This document shows, in pieces, positions 33,587 to 43,016 of a DNA stretch of 64,000 nucleotides. The position numbers were made by a program, and so were the translations under genes. The DNA lies in assembly GCF_000819445.1 (NCBI RefSeq), contig NZ_CP005286.1:1054001-1118000 (forward strand). The letters are read 5' to 3'. Under the pieces are notes generated by a model that had not been told where the DNA came from, did not search any database, and saw nothing but the letters and a program-made list of their open reading frames with translations. Every line of letters begins with the position of its first letter. The first letter of the stretch is position 1. This DNA is from Corynebacterium humireducens NBRC 106098 = DSM 45392. Lineage in GTDB: Bacteria; Actinomycetota; Actinomycetes; Mycobacteriales; Mycobacteriaceae.

Positions 33587-35611
33587 GTGACCGAAACGGA
33601 CACCGCCACCGCAGCAGCTTCCACCGACCTCGCGTCGCTGAAGCTCACCGAGCTGCGCAAGATCGCCGCGGAGAAGGGCCTCAAGGGGGTCTCCGGCCTG
33701 CGCAAGGGCGATCTGATCACTGCGATCCAGACCGGCACCGTGCCCGCCCGCGGGCGTGCCGCCGCGCCGGCCGCAGAAGCCGCGCCTGCCGCGCAGGCAG
33801 CCCAGGCCGAGCCCGCCGCAGAGGCTGAGAAGACCGAGCAGGCCGCGTCTGCTGAGACTCAGGACGCCGCCCCGGCCGCCGAGAAGACCGAGCGCCCGCA
33901 GCGCACCCGCCGTGCCACCCGCACGACCCGTGCGAGCCAGGAGAAGACGGAGCCCGCCGCAGAGCAGCCGGCCACCGAGCAGGCCGAGAAGTCTGAGCAG
34001 ACCGAGCAGCCCCAGCAGGCTGAGCAGGCCGAACAGTCCCGCACCGCAGAGTCCCGCGACTCCGGCGACTCCGGTGAGTCCCGCGACTCCGGCGACACTG
34101 CCGACTCCTCCGAGGAGCCGCGCTACGAGTCCCGCTCCGCCGCCCGCCGCGCGCGTCGCAACCGCGCCCGCCACGGCCAGCGTGAGCAGGAGCAGCAGTC
34201 CGGTTCCGAGCAGGAGCGCGGCCAGCGACAGGACCGTCAGGAGCAGGACCAGCAGGACTCCGACCGTGACTCCGGCCAGCAGCAGGGCCAGCAGGGCCAG
34301 CAGCAGGGCCGCAACCAGCGTGGCCAGCGCAACCAGGACCAGGAGGGCGAGGGCCGTCGTGGTCGTCGCAGCCGCCGCAACCGCCGCGGTCGCGGTGGTG
34401 ACCAGCAGGACCACCAGAACGACCAGCAGCACGATTCCGCTGATCTGCAGGACGTCGCCGGCATCCTCGACATCGTGGACAACAACGTCGCGTTCGTCCG
34501 GACGACCGGCTACCACGCCTCGCCGGCGGACGTGTTCGTGCAGAACCAGCTGATCCGCCGTTCCGGCCTGCGTGCCGGTGACGCGGTGACCGGCAAGGTG
34601 CGCATGGGTGCCGCCCAGACCCACGGTCAGGGCCGTAACCGTCAGAAGTACAACCAGCTGGTCAGCGTCGACACGGTCAACGGTCTCAGCGTCGACGAGG
34701 CCCGGAACCGTCCGGAGTTCTCCAAGCTGACGCCGCTGTACCCGAACCAGCGTCTGCGTCTGGAGACGGACCCGAAGATCCTGACCACCCGCGTCATCGA
34801 CCTGATCATGCCGATCGGCAAGGGCCAGCGTGCGCTCATCGTCTCCCCGCCGAAGGCCGGTAAGACGACGATCATGCAGAACATCGCGAACGCGATCTCC
34901 ACGAACAACCCGGAGTGCCACCTGATGGTCGTCCTCGTCGACGAGCGTCCGGAGGAGGTCACCGACATGCAGCGTTCGGTGCACGGCGAGGTCATCGCCT
35001 CCACCTTCGACCGTCCGCCGTCAGAGCACACGGCCGTCGCGGAGCTGGCGATCGAGCGTGCGAAGCGCCTGGTGGAGCAGGGCAAGGACGTCGTCGTCCT
35101 GCTGGACTCCATCACCCGCCTGGGTCGTGCGTACAACAACTCCTCCCCGGCGTCGGGACGCATCCTCTCCGGTGGCGTCGACTCGAACGCGCTGTACCCG
35201 CCGAAGCGCTTCCTGGGTGCGGCCCGCAACATCGAGAACGGTGGTTCGCTGACCATCATCGCCACCGCGATGGTGGAGACCGGTTCCGCCGGTGACACCG
35301 TGATCTTCGAGGAGTTCAAGGGCACCGGTAACGCGGAGCTCAAGCTGGACCGCCGTATCTCCGAGCGTCGCGTCTTCCCGGCGGTCGACGTCAACCCCTC
35401 GGGCACCCGTAAGGACGAGCTGCTGCTCGCCCCGGAGGAGGCCCGCATCATGCACAAGCTGCGCCGTATCCTGTCTGCACTGGATCCGCAGCAGGCCATC
35501 GATCTGCTCATCAAGCAGCTGAAGAAGACCAAGAGCAACGGTGAGTTCCTCATGCAGGTCGCCTCTTCCGCCCCGATGGCCGCCGACAAGGACGAGGAGG
35601 ACTACTCCTAG
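33587..35611 (+). CDS. rho: Transcription termination factor Rho
   Basis: The 674-residue hexameric RNA helicase ends transcription. It has an N-terminal Rho_N domain (LASLKLTELRKIAAEKGLKG, about residues 14-33). A long low-complexity insertion follows (about 60-285, rich in Ala/Glu, then Gln/Arg/Asp), typical of actinobacterial Rho and probably extra RNA-binding. The cold-shock-like primary RNA site is about 285-360 and the ATPase has Walker A PPKAGKTT (about 420) and a DSITRLGRAYN block. The start is GTG at 33587. Its stop abuts the prfA ATG with no gap, indicating coupled translation. Confidence 0.96.
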   Translation: MTETDTATAAASTDLASLKLTELRKIAAEKGLKGVSGLRKGDLITAIQTGTVPARGRAAAPAAEAAPAAQAAQAEPAAEAEKTEQAASAETQDAAPAAEKTERPQRTRRATRTTRASQEKTEPAAEQPATEQAEKSEQTEQPQQAEQAEQSRTAESRDSGDSGESRDSGDTADSSEEPRYESRSAARRARRNRARHGQREQEQQSGSEQERGQRQDRQEQDQQDSDRDSGQQQGQQGQQQGRNQRGQRNQDQEGEGRRGRRSRRNRRGRGGDQQDHQNDQQHDSADLQDVAGILDIVDNNVAFVRTTGYHASPADVFVQNQLIRRSGLRAGDAVTGKVRMGAAQTHGQGRNRQKYNQLVSVDTVNGLSVDEARNRPEFSKLTPLYPNQRLRLETDPKILTTRVIDLIMPIGKGQRALIVSPPKAGKTTIMQNIANAISTNNPECHLMVVLVDERPEEVTDMQRSVHGEVIASTFDRPPSEHTAVAELAIERAKRLVEQGKDVVVLLDSITRLGRAYNNSSPASGRILSGGVDSNALYPPKRFLGAARNIENGGSLTIIATAMVETGSAGDTVIFEEFKGTGNAELKLDRRISERRVFPAVDVNPSGTRKDELLLAPEEARIMHKLRRILSALDPQQAIDLLIKQLKKTKSNGEFLMQVASSAPMAADKDEEDYS

Positions 35612-36685
35612 ATGAGTTCCACTGTTTCCGCCGTAGACGACGTCGTCTCCGAGTACCAGGGCATCGAGGCCCAGATGGCCGATCCGGCGACTGCCGGTGA
35701 CCAGGCCCTGTTCCGCAAGCTCTCGAAGCGTTACGCCGAGCTGCAGCCGATCATCAAAGTGAACAACGAGCTGGTCAGCACCCGGGAGGACCTCGAGGTC
35801 GCCCGCGAGATGGCCCACGAGGACAAGGAGTTCGCCGCCGAGGCCGAGCGCCTGGCCGCCCGTGAGGTCGAGCTGGAGGAGCAGCTCGCCGATCTGCTCG
35901 CCCCGCGTGACCCGCACGACTCCGATGACGTCATCATCGAGATCAAGGCCGGCGCGGGTGGCGAGGAGGCCGCGCTGTTCGCCGGCGACCTGGCCCGCAT
36001 GTACGAGCGTTACGCCGACAAGCACGGTTTCACCTGGGAGGTGCTCGGCCTGTCTGAGTCTGACCTGGGTGGAGTCAAGGACATGACCTTGTCCATCCGT
36101 GCCAAGAACCCCTCCCGCGACGGCGCATGGAGCGTATTCAAGTTCGAGGGTGGCGTCCACCGCGTGCAGCGCATCCCCGTGACCGAGTCGCAGGGTCGCA
36201 TCCAGACCTCCGCCGCAGGTGTCATGGTCTTCCCCGAGACCGAGGACGCCGGCGAGATCACCATCGACGAGAAGGACCTGCGCGTCGACGTCTACCGTTC
36301 CTCCGGTAAGGGCGGCCAGGGCGTCAACACCACCGACTCCGCCGTGCGCCTCACGCACCTGCCCACGGGCATCGTCGTGACGTGTCAGAAGGAGCGTTCG
36401 CAGATCCAGAACAAGGCGCGCGCCATGCAGGTCCTGCAGGCCCGCCTCGAGCAGATCGAACGAGAGAAGGCCGACGCCGAGGCCGCCGAGGGCCGTGCCG
36501 CCCAGGTGCGCAACATGGACCGCTCCGAGCGCATCCGCACCTACAACTGGCCGGAGAACCGCATCAGCGACCACCGCATCGGTTTCAAGGCCAACAACCT
36601 CGACTCCGTCCTCGACGGCAACCTCGACGACCTGTTCACCGCCCTCAAGGCGGCCGAGCGCGCCGAGCGTCTCGAGGCTGAGTAG
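35612..36685 (+). CDS. prfA: Peptide chain release factor 1
   Basis: The 357-residue RF1 recognises UAA and UAG. The anticodon-like tripeptide appears as PVT in [15 protein letters not shown] (about residues 188-190) and the catalytic GGQ is in [17 protein letters not shown] (about 233-235), the site methylated by PrmC. The ATG follows directly on the rho stop codon, and prmC follows after 1 bp. Confidence 0.97.
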   Translation: MSSTVSAVDDVVSEYQGIEAQMADPATAGDQALFRKLSKRYAELQPIIKVNNELVSTREDLEVAREMAHEDKEFAAEAERLAAREVELEEQLADLLAPRDPHDSDDVIIEIKAGAGGEEAALFAGDLARMYERYADKHGFTWEVLGLSESDLGGVKDMTLSIRAKNPSRDGAWSVFKFEGGVHRVQRIPVTESQGRIQTSAAGVMVFPETEDAGEITIDEKDLRVDVYRSSGKGGQGVNTTDSAVRLTHLPTGIVVTCQKERSQIQNKARAMQVLQARLEQIEREKADAEAAEGRAAQVRNMDRSERIRTYNWPENRISDHRIGFKANNLDSVLDGNLDDLFTALKAAERAERLEAE

Positions 36686-36686
36686 G

Positions 36687-37514
36687 GTGTCGCTCCGCGC
36701 CGCGCTTCTCGACGCCGCGGAGCGTCTCACCGCGGCGGGCGTGCCGTCGCCGCTTGTCGACGCCCGCCTCATCGCCGCCCACCTCCTCGGCTGCGGCCCC
36801 CTCGACGTGGCCTTCCACGACGAGGTCCCGGCCGGTTTCGAGGAGATGGTCGCGCGCCGCGAGCAGCGCGAACCCCTGCAGCACATCCTGGGCGTCGCCC
36901 CCTTCGGGGCGCTCGACCTGGCCGTCGGCCCAGGGGTGTTCATCCCGCGCCCGGAGACGGAGGTCCTCGCGGACTGGGGTGTGCGGCAGCTCGCCGCCCT
37001 CGCCGTCCCGCGGCCCCGCGTCGTCGACCTGTGCACCGGCTCGGGTGCCCTCGCGCTCTACGTCGCGCATGAGGTGCCGGGGGCGGAGGTCGCGGGCGTC
37101 GAGAAGCATCCCGCAGCGTTGGAGTACGCACGCCGCAACGCGGCGGGCACCACCGTGGACATGCTCGAGGGCGACGTCACCGACCCGACCCTGCTGGGGG
37201 AGTGGCACGGCACCGTCGACCTCGTGCTGACCAACCCGCCCTACGTCCCCGAGACCCCGGACCTCGACCGCGAGGTCTACGCCGACCCGCCGGAGGCCGT
37301 GTTCTCCGGGGTCACCGGCATGGACGTCATCCGGGCGTTCGTTCCGACCATCCACGCGCTGCTGCGCCCCGGCGGGCGCGTGGGCATCGAGCACGACGAC
37401 ACCACCTCCTCGGCCGTGCAGGACGTTCTCGCAGCTCACGGCGGGTTCCGGGAGATCGCCGTGCTCAAGGATCTGACCGGGCGGGCGCGGTTTGTCACGG
37501 CGAGTAAGGTGTAA
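36687..37514 (+). CDS. prmC: Release factor glutamine N5-methyltransferase
   Basis: The 275-residue SAM-dependent enzyme methylates the GGQ glutamine of RF1 and RF2. The SAM loop is [15 protein letters not shown] (about residues 111-125) and the catalytic NPPY is in [13 protein letters not shown] (about 182-185). The start is GTG at 36687, one base after the prfA stop. Placement next to its substrate gene prfA is the usual arrangement. Confidence 0.95.
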   Translation: MSLRAALLDAAERLTAAGVPSPLVDARLIAAHLLGCGPLDVAFHDEVPAGFEEMVARREQREPLQHILGVAPFGALDLAVGPGVFIPRPETEVLADWGVRQLAALAVPRPRVVDLCTGSGALALYVAHEVPGAEVAGVEKHPAALEYARRNAAGTTVDMLEGDVTDPTLLGEWHGTVDLVLTNPPYVPETPDLDREVYADPPEAVFSGVTGMDVIRAFVPTIHALLRPGGRVGIEHDDTTSSAVQDVLAAHGGFREIAVLKDLTGRARFVTASKV

Positions 37515-37518
37515 GCCC

Positions 37519-38178
37519 ATGAGCCGCATCTACTCCTGTGCCGACGACTCCTCCCGCGCCGAGGGCATCAGCGCGGCCGTCGAGGCCGCCCGCAGCGGCC
37601 GGCTGGTCGTGCTGCCCACCGACACGCTCTACGGGCTGGGCTGCGACGCCTTCGACAACCAGGCCGTGGCCAACCTCCTGGCCACCAAGCGGCGCGGGCC
37701 GGACATGCCCGTGCCGGTGCTCGTCGGCTCCTGGGACACCATCCGCGGCCTCGTCCGCGAGTTCCCGCCGCAGACCGAGGCGCTCGTCCAGGCCTTCTGG
37801 CCCGGCGGGCTGTCCATCGTCGTCCCGCAGGCGCCCTCGCTGCCGTGGAACCTGGGAGACACCCGCGGCACCGTCATGCTGCGCATGCCGCTGCACCCCG
37901 TCGCCATCGAACTGCTCCGCGAGGTCGGCCCCATGGCCGTCTCCTCCGCGAACATCTCCGGCCACGAGCCGCCGACCACCGCCATCGCCGCCAAGCAGCA
38001 GCTCGGCACCGCCGTCGCCGTCTACCTCGACGGCGGGCAGACCCCGGTGGGGCAGCCGTCCACCATCATCGACCTCTCCGGCCCCCGCCCGTACCTGCTC
38101 CGCGAGGGAGCCCTCTCCGCCGAGCGCATCGGCGAGGTCCTCGGAGTCGACGCCGAGCTCCTGCGGACGCGACCCTAG
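37519..38178 (+). CDS. tsaC: Threonylcarbamoyl-AMP synthase (Sua5/YwlC/YrdC)
   Basis: The 219-residue protein makes threonylcarbamoyl-AMP for the t6A37 modification of ANN-decoding tRNAs. Family marks are VLPTDTLYGLGCDA (about residues 34-47), KRRGPDMPVPVLVG, FWPGGLSIVV, MLRMPLHPVA and SSANISGHEPPTT (about 143-155). The start at 37519 lies 4 bp after the prmC stop; the upstream AAGG could serve as ribosome site. Confidence 0.94.
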   Translation: MSRIYSCADDSSRAEGISAAVEAARSGRLVVLPTDTLYGLGCDAFDNQAVANLLATKRRGPDMPVPVLVGSWDTIRGLVREFPPQTEALVQAFWPGGLSIVVPQAPSLPWNLGDTRGTVMLRMPLHPVAIELLREVGPMAVSSANISGHEPPTTAIAAKQQLGTAVAVYLDGGQTPVGQPSTIIDLSGPRPYLLREGALSAERIGEVLGVDAELLRTRP

Positions 38179-38187
38179 GGGGCGGGC

Positions 38188-39363
38188 ATGGGAGCAGGCG
38201 TCCCGCTGCGCGAACTCGGCCTGGTGATCCTCGCGGCGGCGGCGATCACCTACCTCGCCACGGGTGTGGTCCGGTCCGTCATGGTGCGTTCCGGGCGGGT
38301 CGCCGAGATCCGCCAGCGCGACGTCCACACCCAGCCGACGCCCCGTCTCGGCGGGGTGGCGATGTTCTCCGGTTTCCTCGCGGCCGTCTTCCTGGCCAAC
38401 CAGTTACCGGCCCTGACCAGGGGATTCATGCCGATCACCCCGGAGATGAACGCCGTCGTCTGGGCGGCGTTCGCGATCGTCCTGGTCGGCATCCTCGACG
38501 ACCTCTACGAACTCGACGCGATCACGAAACTCATCGGCCAGATCCTGGCGGCGATCGTCATGAGCGTCCTCGGCCTGTCCTGGACGCTGCTCTACATGCC
38601 GGTGGGGGACGGCACGACGCTCGTGCTCGACCAGGTGCAGGCCACGATTGTGACCACCATCTTCACCGTCGCGCTCATCAACGCCATCAACTTCGTCGAC
38701 GGCCTCGACGGGCTCGCCGCCGGCCTGGGCATGATCGCCGGCGGCGCCATCCTGCTCTTCTCCCTCACGGTCCTCCACGACCAGGGCGGGGCCGTGTCCG
38801 GCTACCCGCCGGCCATCATCGCCGCCGGCCTCGTCGGTATGTGCCTGGGCTTCCTCCCGCACAACTTCGAGCCCTCCCGCATCTTCATGGGGGACTCCGG
38901 CTCGATGCTCATCGGCCTGCTGCTGGCCGCGGCCTCCACCTCGGCCTCCGGCAAGATCAACATGTCGCTCTACGGCACCGCCGACATCGTGGCCCTCATG
39001 AGCCCCATCATCGTGGTGGCCGCCGCGGTGTTCGTTCCAGTCCTGGACCTTGTCATGGCGGTCCTGCGCCGCCTCGCGATCGGCCAGTCGCCCTTCGCAG
39101 CCGACAAGCTCCACCTGCACCACCGGCTGCTCTCCCTGGGCCACACCCACCGCCGCACGGTCCTCGTGCTCTACATGTGGGTCGGCGTGGTCACCCTCGG
39201 GGCGGTGAGTTTCTCCATCGTGCCCTCCCGGGTGGCGGTGGCTGCGAGCGCCATCGGCCTCATCCTCGCCTTCATCATCACTCTCATCCCGCTGCGCGCC
39301 GGCAAGATCGGACGTCAGCCCCCGCCGACCCGCGTGGTCATCCACACCGATCCCTCACTCTGA
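38188..39363 (+). CDS. wecA: Decaprenyl-phosphate GlcNAc-1-phosphate transferase (WecA-type)
   Basis: The 391-residue polytopic enzyme (about 11 membrane segments) transfers GlcNAc-1-phosphate to decaprenyl phosphate, starting the linker between arabinogalactan and peptidoglycan in mycolate-bearing actinobacteria. Signature blocks are QPTPRLGGVAMF (about residues 50-61), the DD pair in GILDDLYELD, INFVDGLDGLAAG (about 170-182), IFMGDSGSML (about 231-240) and the HxHH motif LHLHHRLL (about 308-315). It follows tsaC after 9 bp and belongs to the rho-prfA-prmC-tsaC gene string. Confidence 0.94.
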   Translation: MGAGVPLRELGLVILAAAAITYLATGVVRSVMVRSGRVAEIRQRDVHTQPTPRLGGVAMFSGFLAAVFLANQLPALTRGFMPITPEMNAVVWAAFAIVLVGILDDLYELDAITKLIGQILAAIVMSVLGLSWTLLYMPVGDGTTLVLDQVQATIVTTIFTVALINAINFVDGLDGLAAGLGMIAGGAILLFSLTVLHDQGGAVSGYPPAIIAAGLVGMCLGFLPHNFEPSRIFMGDSGSMLIGLLLAAASTSASGKINMSLYGTADIVALMSPIIVVAAAVFVPVLDLVMAVLRRLAIGQSPFAADKLHLHHRLLSLGHTHRRTVLVLYMWVGVVTLGAVSFSIVPSRVAVAASAIGLILAFIITLIPLRAGKIGRQPPPTRVVIHTDPSL

Positions 39364-39382
39364 CGCCGCAACGGCGGCAGGT

Positions 39383-39388
39383 AGGATC
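39383..39388 (+). promoter_or_regulatory. atpI -10 box, leaderless GTG start
   Basis: TAGGAT ends 7-8 nt before the atpI GTG, with no ribosome site. Confidence 0.4.
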
Positions 39389-39395
39389 CGGGGGC

Positions 39396-39848
39396 GTGAC
39401 TACTCCTGCGAACACACCCGAGCCCACCGGGTCCACCGTGACCTCCGACTACGACGATCCCCGTCGGCCGCTGCTGCGCGCCGTGCGTTTCGGCAGCATC
39501 GCGCTCGTGGCCCTCACCATCGTCTCGTTGGCCGTGTGGGGCGCCACCCGTGACCTGCCGGGCATCTGGGGCGTGCTCATCGGCGCCGCGATCGGCGGCG
39601 GCTTCGTCCTCATGACCGCCGCCAGCGTGCTGTTCACGTCCTCGACGAACGTGGCCACCACCGGTGCGGTGGTGCTGGGCAGCTGGCTGCTGAAGATCGT
39701 GGTGCTCATCATCGTCCTGGCGATCATCCGGGACATGGAGTTCTACGACCGCATGGCGCTGCTCGTGACTCTGGTACTGGCTCTCATCGTCGTTCTGGCG
39801 ACCGAGGTGTGGGGCGTCATCACCGCCCGTGTCACGTACGTGAGCTGA
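39396..39848 (+). CDS. atpI: ATP synthase protein I-like membrane protein
   Basis: The 150-residue protein has a charged N-terminus and four predicted membrane segments (residues about 30-50, 58-78, 90-113 and 120-142). Position directly before atpB and length fit AtpI, an assembly factor or magnesium/calcium-handling protein for the c-ring; actinobacterial AtpI is poorly conserved. The GTG at 39396 was chosen because a -10 box lies just upstream; longer open frames run back through wecA but have no support. Confidence 0.75.
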   Translation: MTTPANTPEPTGSTVTSDYDDPRRPLLRAVRFGSIALVALTIVSLAVWGATRDLPGIWGVLIGAAIGGGFVLMTAASVLFTSSTNVATTGAVVLGSWLLKIVVLIIVLAIIRDMEFYDRMALLVTLVLALIVVLATEVWGVITARVTYVS

Positions 39849-39857
39849 GCGGAGGCA

Positions 39858-39871
39858 CGTCGGAAAGCGCC
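39858..39871 (+). repeat. GTCGGMAAGC repeat, intergenic copy
   Basis: ACGTCGGAAAGCGC, ten bases after the atpI stop. Confidence 0.5.
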
Positions 39872-40008
39872 GGGGGAGGCCCCGGGAAGACGTCGGGGGA
39901 ACAGCCTTTCTGCACCACAACGGGGGAGTGGGCGGAGGGGCTGTTTCGCGTTCCTGGGACGTTGAGAAGGGGGGTAATCACCCCCGTCGGGGGAGTCCCG
40001 GGAATACA

Positions 40009-40024
40009 TGTGACCGACCTTACA
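40009..40024. promoter_or_regulatory. CRP/GlxR-like box in the atp leader
   Basis: TGTGACCGACCTTACA matches TGTGA-N6-TCACA with one deviation. I recall that GlxR binds upstream of respiratory and ATP synthase genes in C. glutamicum; this site would fit. Confidence 0.5.
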
Positions 40025-40377
40025 AAGGTACCCAAAACTGCCGTTTGAGGCCCTTTTCCTTGCGTTCCTGTGGAGAAGCTGGGGGCGTATCGCGCCACGT
40101 CAGGAAACATATTGGGGCGCTACGCGAGAATCCGGGGGGACCCTGATAAGCTTTCCTGCGGGTTACCCCGGCAAGTTGAAAGCGTCACCTGTGGGATCCA
40201 CACGGAGACGCCGAACGGGTCTGTGGTTCATCCCCTGTCACCGCCCTCGCTGATGTGCGACGGAGTCCGAGGCGGTGTCGGAAAGAGTTTTTCAGACGTC
40301 CATCGCACCGTGTGGGAATTAACCCTCCGCACACGGCCCGAACACGGGAGAGAACGCTGAGCGTTACAACACTGGCC

Positions 40378-41175
40378 ATGAGGGGCGAATTCCACGCACC
40401 CGAACTGGATCCTGAATTTTTCCCGGGGCAATACTACGGCCACATGTTGTTTGCAGATGTTGCAAACGGGTGGTTCGCACTGGACCGACTGATGCTCGTC
40501 CGCATTCTGATGACGATCATCGTGGCGGTCCTTTTCCTTGTCGCCTTCCGGAACCCGAAGCTGGTTCCGTCAGGTCTGCAGAACTTCGCAGAACTCGCTC
40601 TGGATTTCGTCCGGGTGCACATCGCCGAGGACATTCTGGGCAAGAAGGAGGGGCGCCGGTTCCTGCCGGTCATCGCCACCATCTTCTTCGCCGTCCTGGC
40701 GTTCAACATCCCGACGATCATCCCGGGACTGAACATCTCCCCGAACGCGCGAATCGGTTTCCCGATCGTCCTCGCGCTCTTCGGTTATGTCGCCATGATC
40801 TACGCCGGTGCCAAGCGTTACGGCTTCGGTAAGTTCATGAAGTCTTCGGTGGTCATTCCCAACCTTCCGCCGGCACTGCACCTTCTGGTTGTGCCGATCG
40901 AGTTCTTCTCGACGTTCATCATGCGGCCGGTCACTCTCGCACTTCGTCTCATGGCGAACTTCCTTGCGGGACACCTCATTCTGGTTCTGCTGTACTCCGC
41001 CACGAACTTCTTCTTCTGGCAGCTGAACGGCTGGACCGCGATGTCCGGTGTGACCATCCTCGCCGCTATCGCGTTCACGCTCTACGAGTGCATCATCATC
41101 TTCCTGCAGGCGTACATCTTCGCTCTGCTGGTCGCGGTGTACATCGAACTGTCGCTGCACGCGGACTCTCACTAG
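40378..41175 (+). CDS. atpB: ATP synthase F0 subunit a
   Basis: The 265-residue membrane subunit forms the proton half-channels. It begins like its C. glutamicum counterpart (R-G-E-FHAPELDPEFFPGQYYG). The essential Arg lies in the LALRLMANFLAGH helix (about residue 200). C-terminal AYIFALLVAVYIELSLHADSH is family-typical. No good ribosome site precedes the ATG at 40378; a GGGAGAG lies about 25 nt upstream, so the start rests on homology. Confidence 0.95.
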   Translation: MRGEFHAPELDPEFFPGQYYGHMLFADVANGWFALDRLMLVRILMTIIVAVLFLVAFRNPKLVPSGLQNFAELALDFVRVHIAEDILGKKEGRRFLPVIATIFFAVLAFNIPTIIPGLNISPNARIGFPIVLALFGYVAMIYAGAKRYGFGKFMKSSVVIPNLPPALHLLVVPIEFFSTFIMRPVTLALRLMANFLAGHLILVLLYSATNFFFWQLNGWTAMSGVTILAAIAFTLYECIIIFLQAYIFALLVAVYIELSLHADSH

Positions 41176-41244
41176 ACAAGCTGCGAACCGACACGCGGCC
41201 AACTGAATAACCCCACTTCAATCACCACCTGAAGTCCCGGTTGA

Positions 41245-41523
<279 letters not shown>

Positions 41524-41563
41524 TTTTCGAGCGGAAACCACACCCCTTTAAGACTGGAGACTC

Positions 41564-42133
41564 ATGACGAACGTCATTTACTACCTTGCGCAGGAGGCTG
41601 AGACGCTTCCCCTGGAGGGCGGCAACTCCATCCTCCTGCCCAAGGCATACGACATCGTCTGGTCCATCATTCCGCTCGTCGTTATCCTGCTGATCTTCTG
41701 GAAGTTCGTGCTTCCGAAGTTCCAGGAGGTCCTGACTGAGCGTGAGGACCGGATCAAGGGTGGCATTCAGCGCGCCGAGGCCGCTCAGGCCGAGGCCAAG
41801 GCCGCACTTGAGAAGTACAACGCGCAGCTCGCCGAAGCCCGTGCCGAGGCAGCCGAGATCCGTGAGCAGGCCCGCGAGAAGGGCAAGCTGATCGAGGCTG
41901 AGATGAAGGCTCAGGCCACCGAAGAGAGCAACCGCATCATCGCATCCGGTGAGAAGCAGCTGCTGGCCCAGCGTGAGCAGGTCGTCGCAGAGCTTCGCCA
42001 GGAGATGGGACAGAACTCGATCAACCTCGCTGAGCGTCTGCTCGGTGGCGAGCTTTCCGACGCCACCAAGCGCTCCGGCACGATCGACGCCTTCCTGTCC
42101 GACCTGGACACCGTGGCACCGGCAGGAAAGTGA
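41564..42133 (+). CDS. atpF: ATP synthase F0 subunit b
   Basis: The 189-residue peripheral-stalk protein has one N-terminal membrane helix ([20 protein letters not shown], about residues 34-53). A long Ala/Glu/Lys coiled coil follows (about 55-165). It links a/c to F1 through the delta subunit. It is a separate b protein, unlike mycobacteria, where a second b is fused to delta. Confidence 0.96.
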   Translation: MTNVIYYLAQEAETLPLEGGNSILLPKAYDIVWSIIPLVVILLIFWKFVLPKFQEVLTEREDRIKGGIQRAEAAQAEAKAALEKYNAQLAEARAEAAEIREQAREKGKLIEAEMKAQATEESNRIIASGEKQLLAQREQVVAELRQEMGQNSINLAERLLGGELSDATKRSGTIDAFLSDLDTVAPAGK

Positions 42134-42138
42134 GCGCC

Positions 42139-42957
42139 ATGCACGCAGCGAGCCGCGAAGCACTAGCAACGGTCGAGTCTCACCTGGACGGTCTCGTCCA
42201 GGGTGCGGGCAACGCCGTCGCCGTCGCAGCCAAGACCGGCACCGAACTGTTCGACGTCGTCGAGGTGCTCGACGGTGACCGCGCCCTGCGTGTCGCCGTC
42301 GCCGACGCCTCGGCCACCGCCGAGCAGCGCACGGGCCTCATCCGGGCCGTGTTCGGTGGCAAGGTCTCCGACAGCACCCTCTCGGTGCTCAACGAGGCAG
42401 CCACCCTCCCGTGGTCCACGCCGCGCCAGTTCCGCGCCGGTCTTGTCGAACTCGGTCGTCGCGCACTCCTGCGCGGTGCTGAGAAGGAGGGACAGCTGGG
42501 ACTCGTCGAGGACGAACTGTTCCGACTCTCCCGACTCCTCGACCGTGAGGGCGAGCTGACCCAGCTCCTCTCCGACAAGGCTGCGGACCCGGCACGCAAG
42601 CGTGGCCTGCTCGCAAGTGTTCTGTACGGCAAGGTCAGCAAGTTCACCGAGGCGCTCGCGCTGCAGGTGATCGGCCGGCCGGAGAAGAACCCGATCGACG
42701 ACCTCGCCAACCTGGTCGGCACCGCAGCCAAGCTGCAGGGCCGTTCCGTTGCGCACGTCGTCGCTGCCGAGCAGTTGAACGTGAGCCAGCAGGCGGCGCT
42801 CGCCGACAAGCTGGGACGAATTTACGGTCGTGCGATGTCCATCCACTCTGAGGTTGACCCCAGCCTCCTCGGTGGCATGACCATCCGCGTCGAAGACGAG
42901 ATCATCGACGGAAGCCTGGCGGGCAAGCTCACCCGGCTCCGCGCGAACCTCGCGTAA
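42139..42957 (+). CDS. atpH: ATP synthase F1 subunit delta
   Basis: The 272-residue stalk subunit is longer than the usual 180, as in other corynebacteria. The C-terminal block [31 protein letters not shown] (in pieces) is the conserved OSCP/delta signature. The ATG at 42139 fits homologues; an in-frame GTG at 42130 overlaps the atpF stop and would give three extra residues. Confidence 0.95.
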   Translation: MHAASREALATVESHLDGLVQGAGNAVAVAAKTGTELFDVVEVLDGDRALRVAVADASATAEQRTGLIRAVFGGKVSDSTLSVLNEAATLPWSTPRQFRAGLVELGRRALLRGAEKEGQLGLVEDELFRLSRLLDREGELTQLLSDKAADPARKRGLLASVLYGKVSKFTEALALQVIGRPEKNPIDDLANLVGTAAKLQGRSVAHVVAAEQLNVSQQAALADKLGRIYGRAMSIHSEVDPSLLGGMTIRVEDEIIDGSLAGKLTRLRANLA

Positions 42958-43016
42958 GACACGACTCAAGACAAAACAAAAATATGCTGGAAGATACAAC
43001 CGAGAGCAGGAAGAAC

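Larger units (their letters stand above)
39849..40377 (+). promoter_or_regulatory. 528-nt non-coding leader of the ATP synthase operon
   Basis: No supported gene lies here. It holds a GTCGGMAAGC repeat copy (39858-39871), a CCCCCG/CGGGGG hairpin (39980-39993), a CRP-like box (40009-40024), and a bulged hairpin CCGC-C-CTCG / CGAGGCGG (40241-40275) followed 12 nt later by TTTTT (40288-40292). I could not assign a convincing promoter. The length and hairpins suggest post-transcriptional control of atpB. Confidence 0.5.

Noticed and set aside
40100..40250. Resemblance of part of the atp leader (AATCC, GGGGGGACCC) to a ydaO/c-di-AMP riboswitch
   Set aside because: Only short fragments fit; the other conserved blocks of that riboswitch are missing, so I do not call it.
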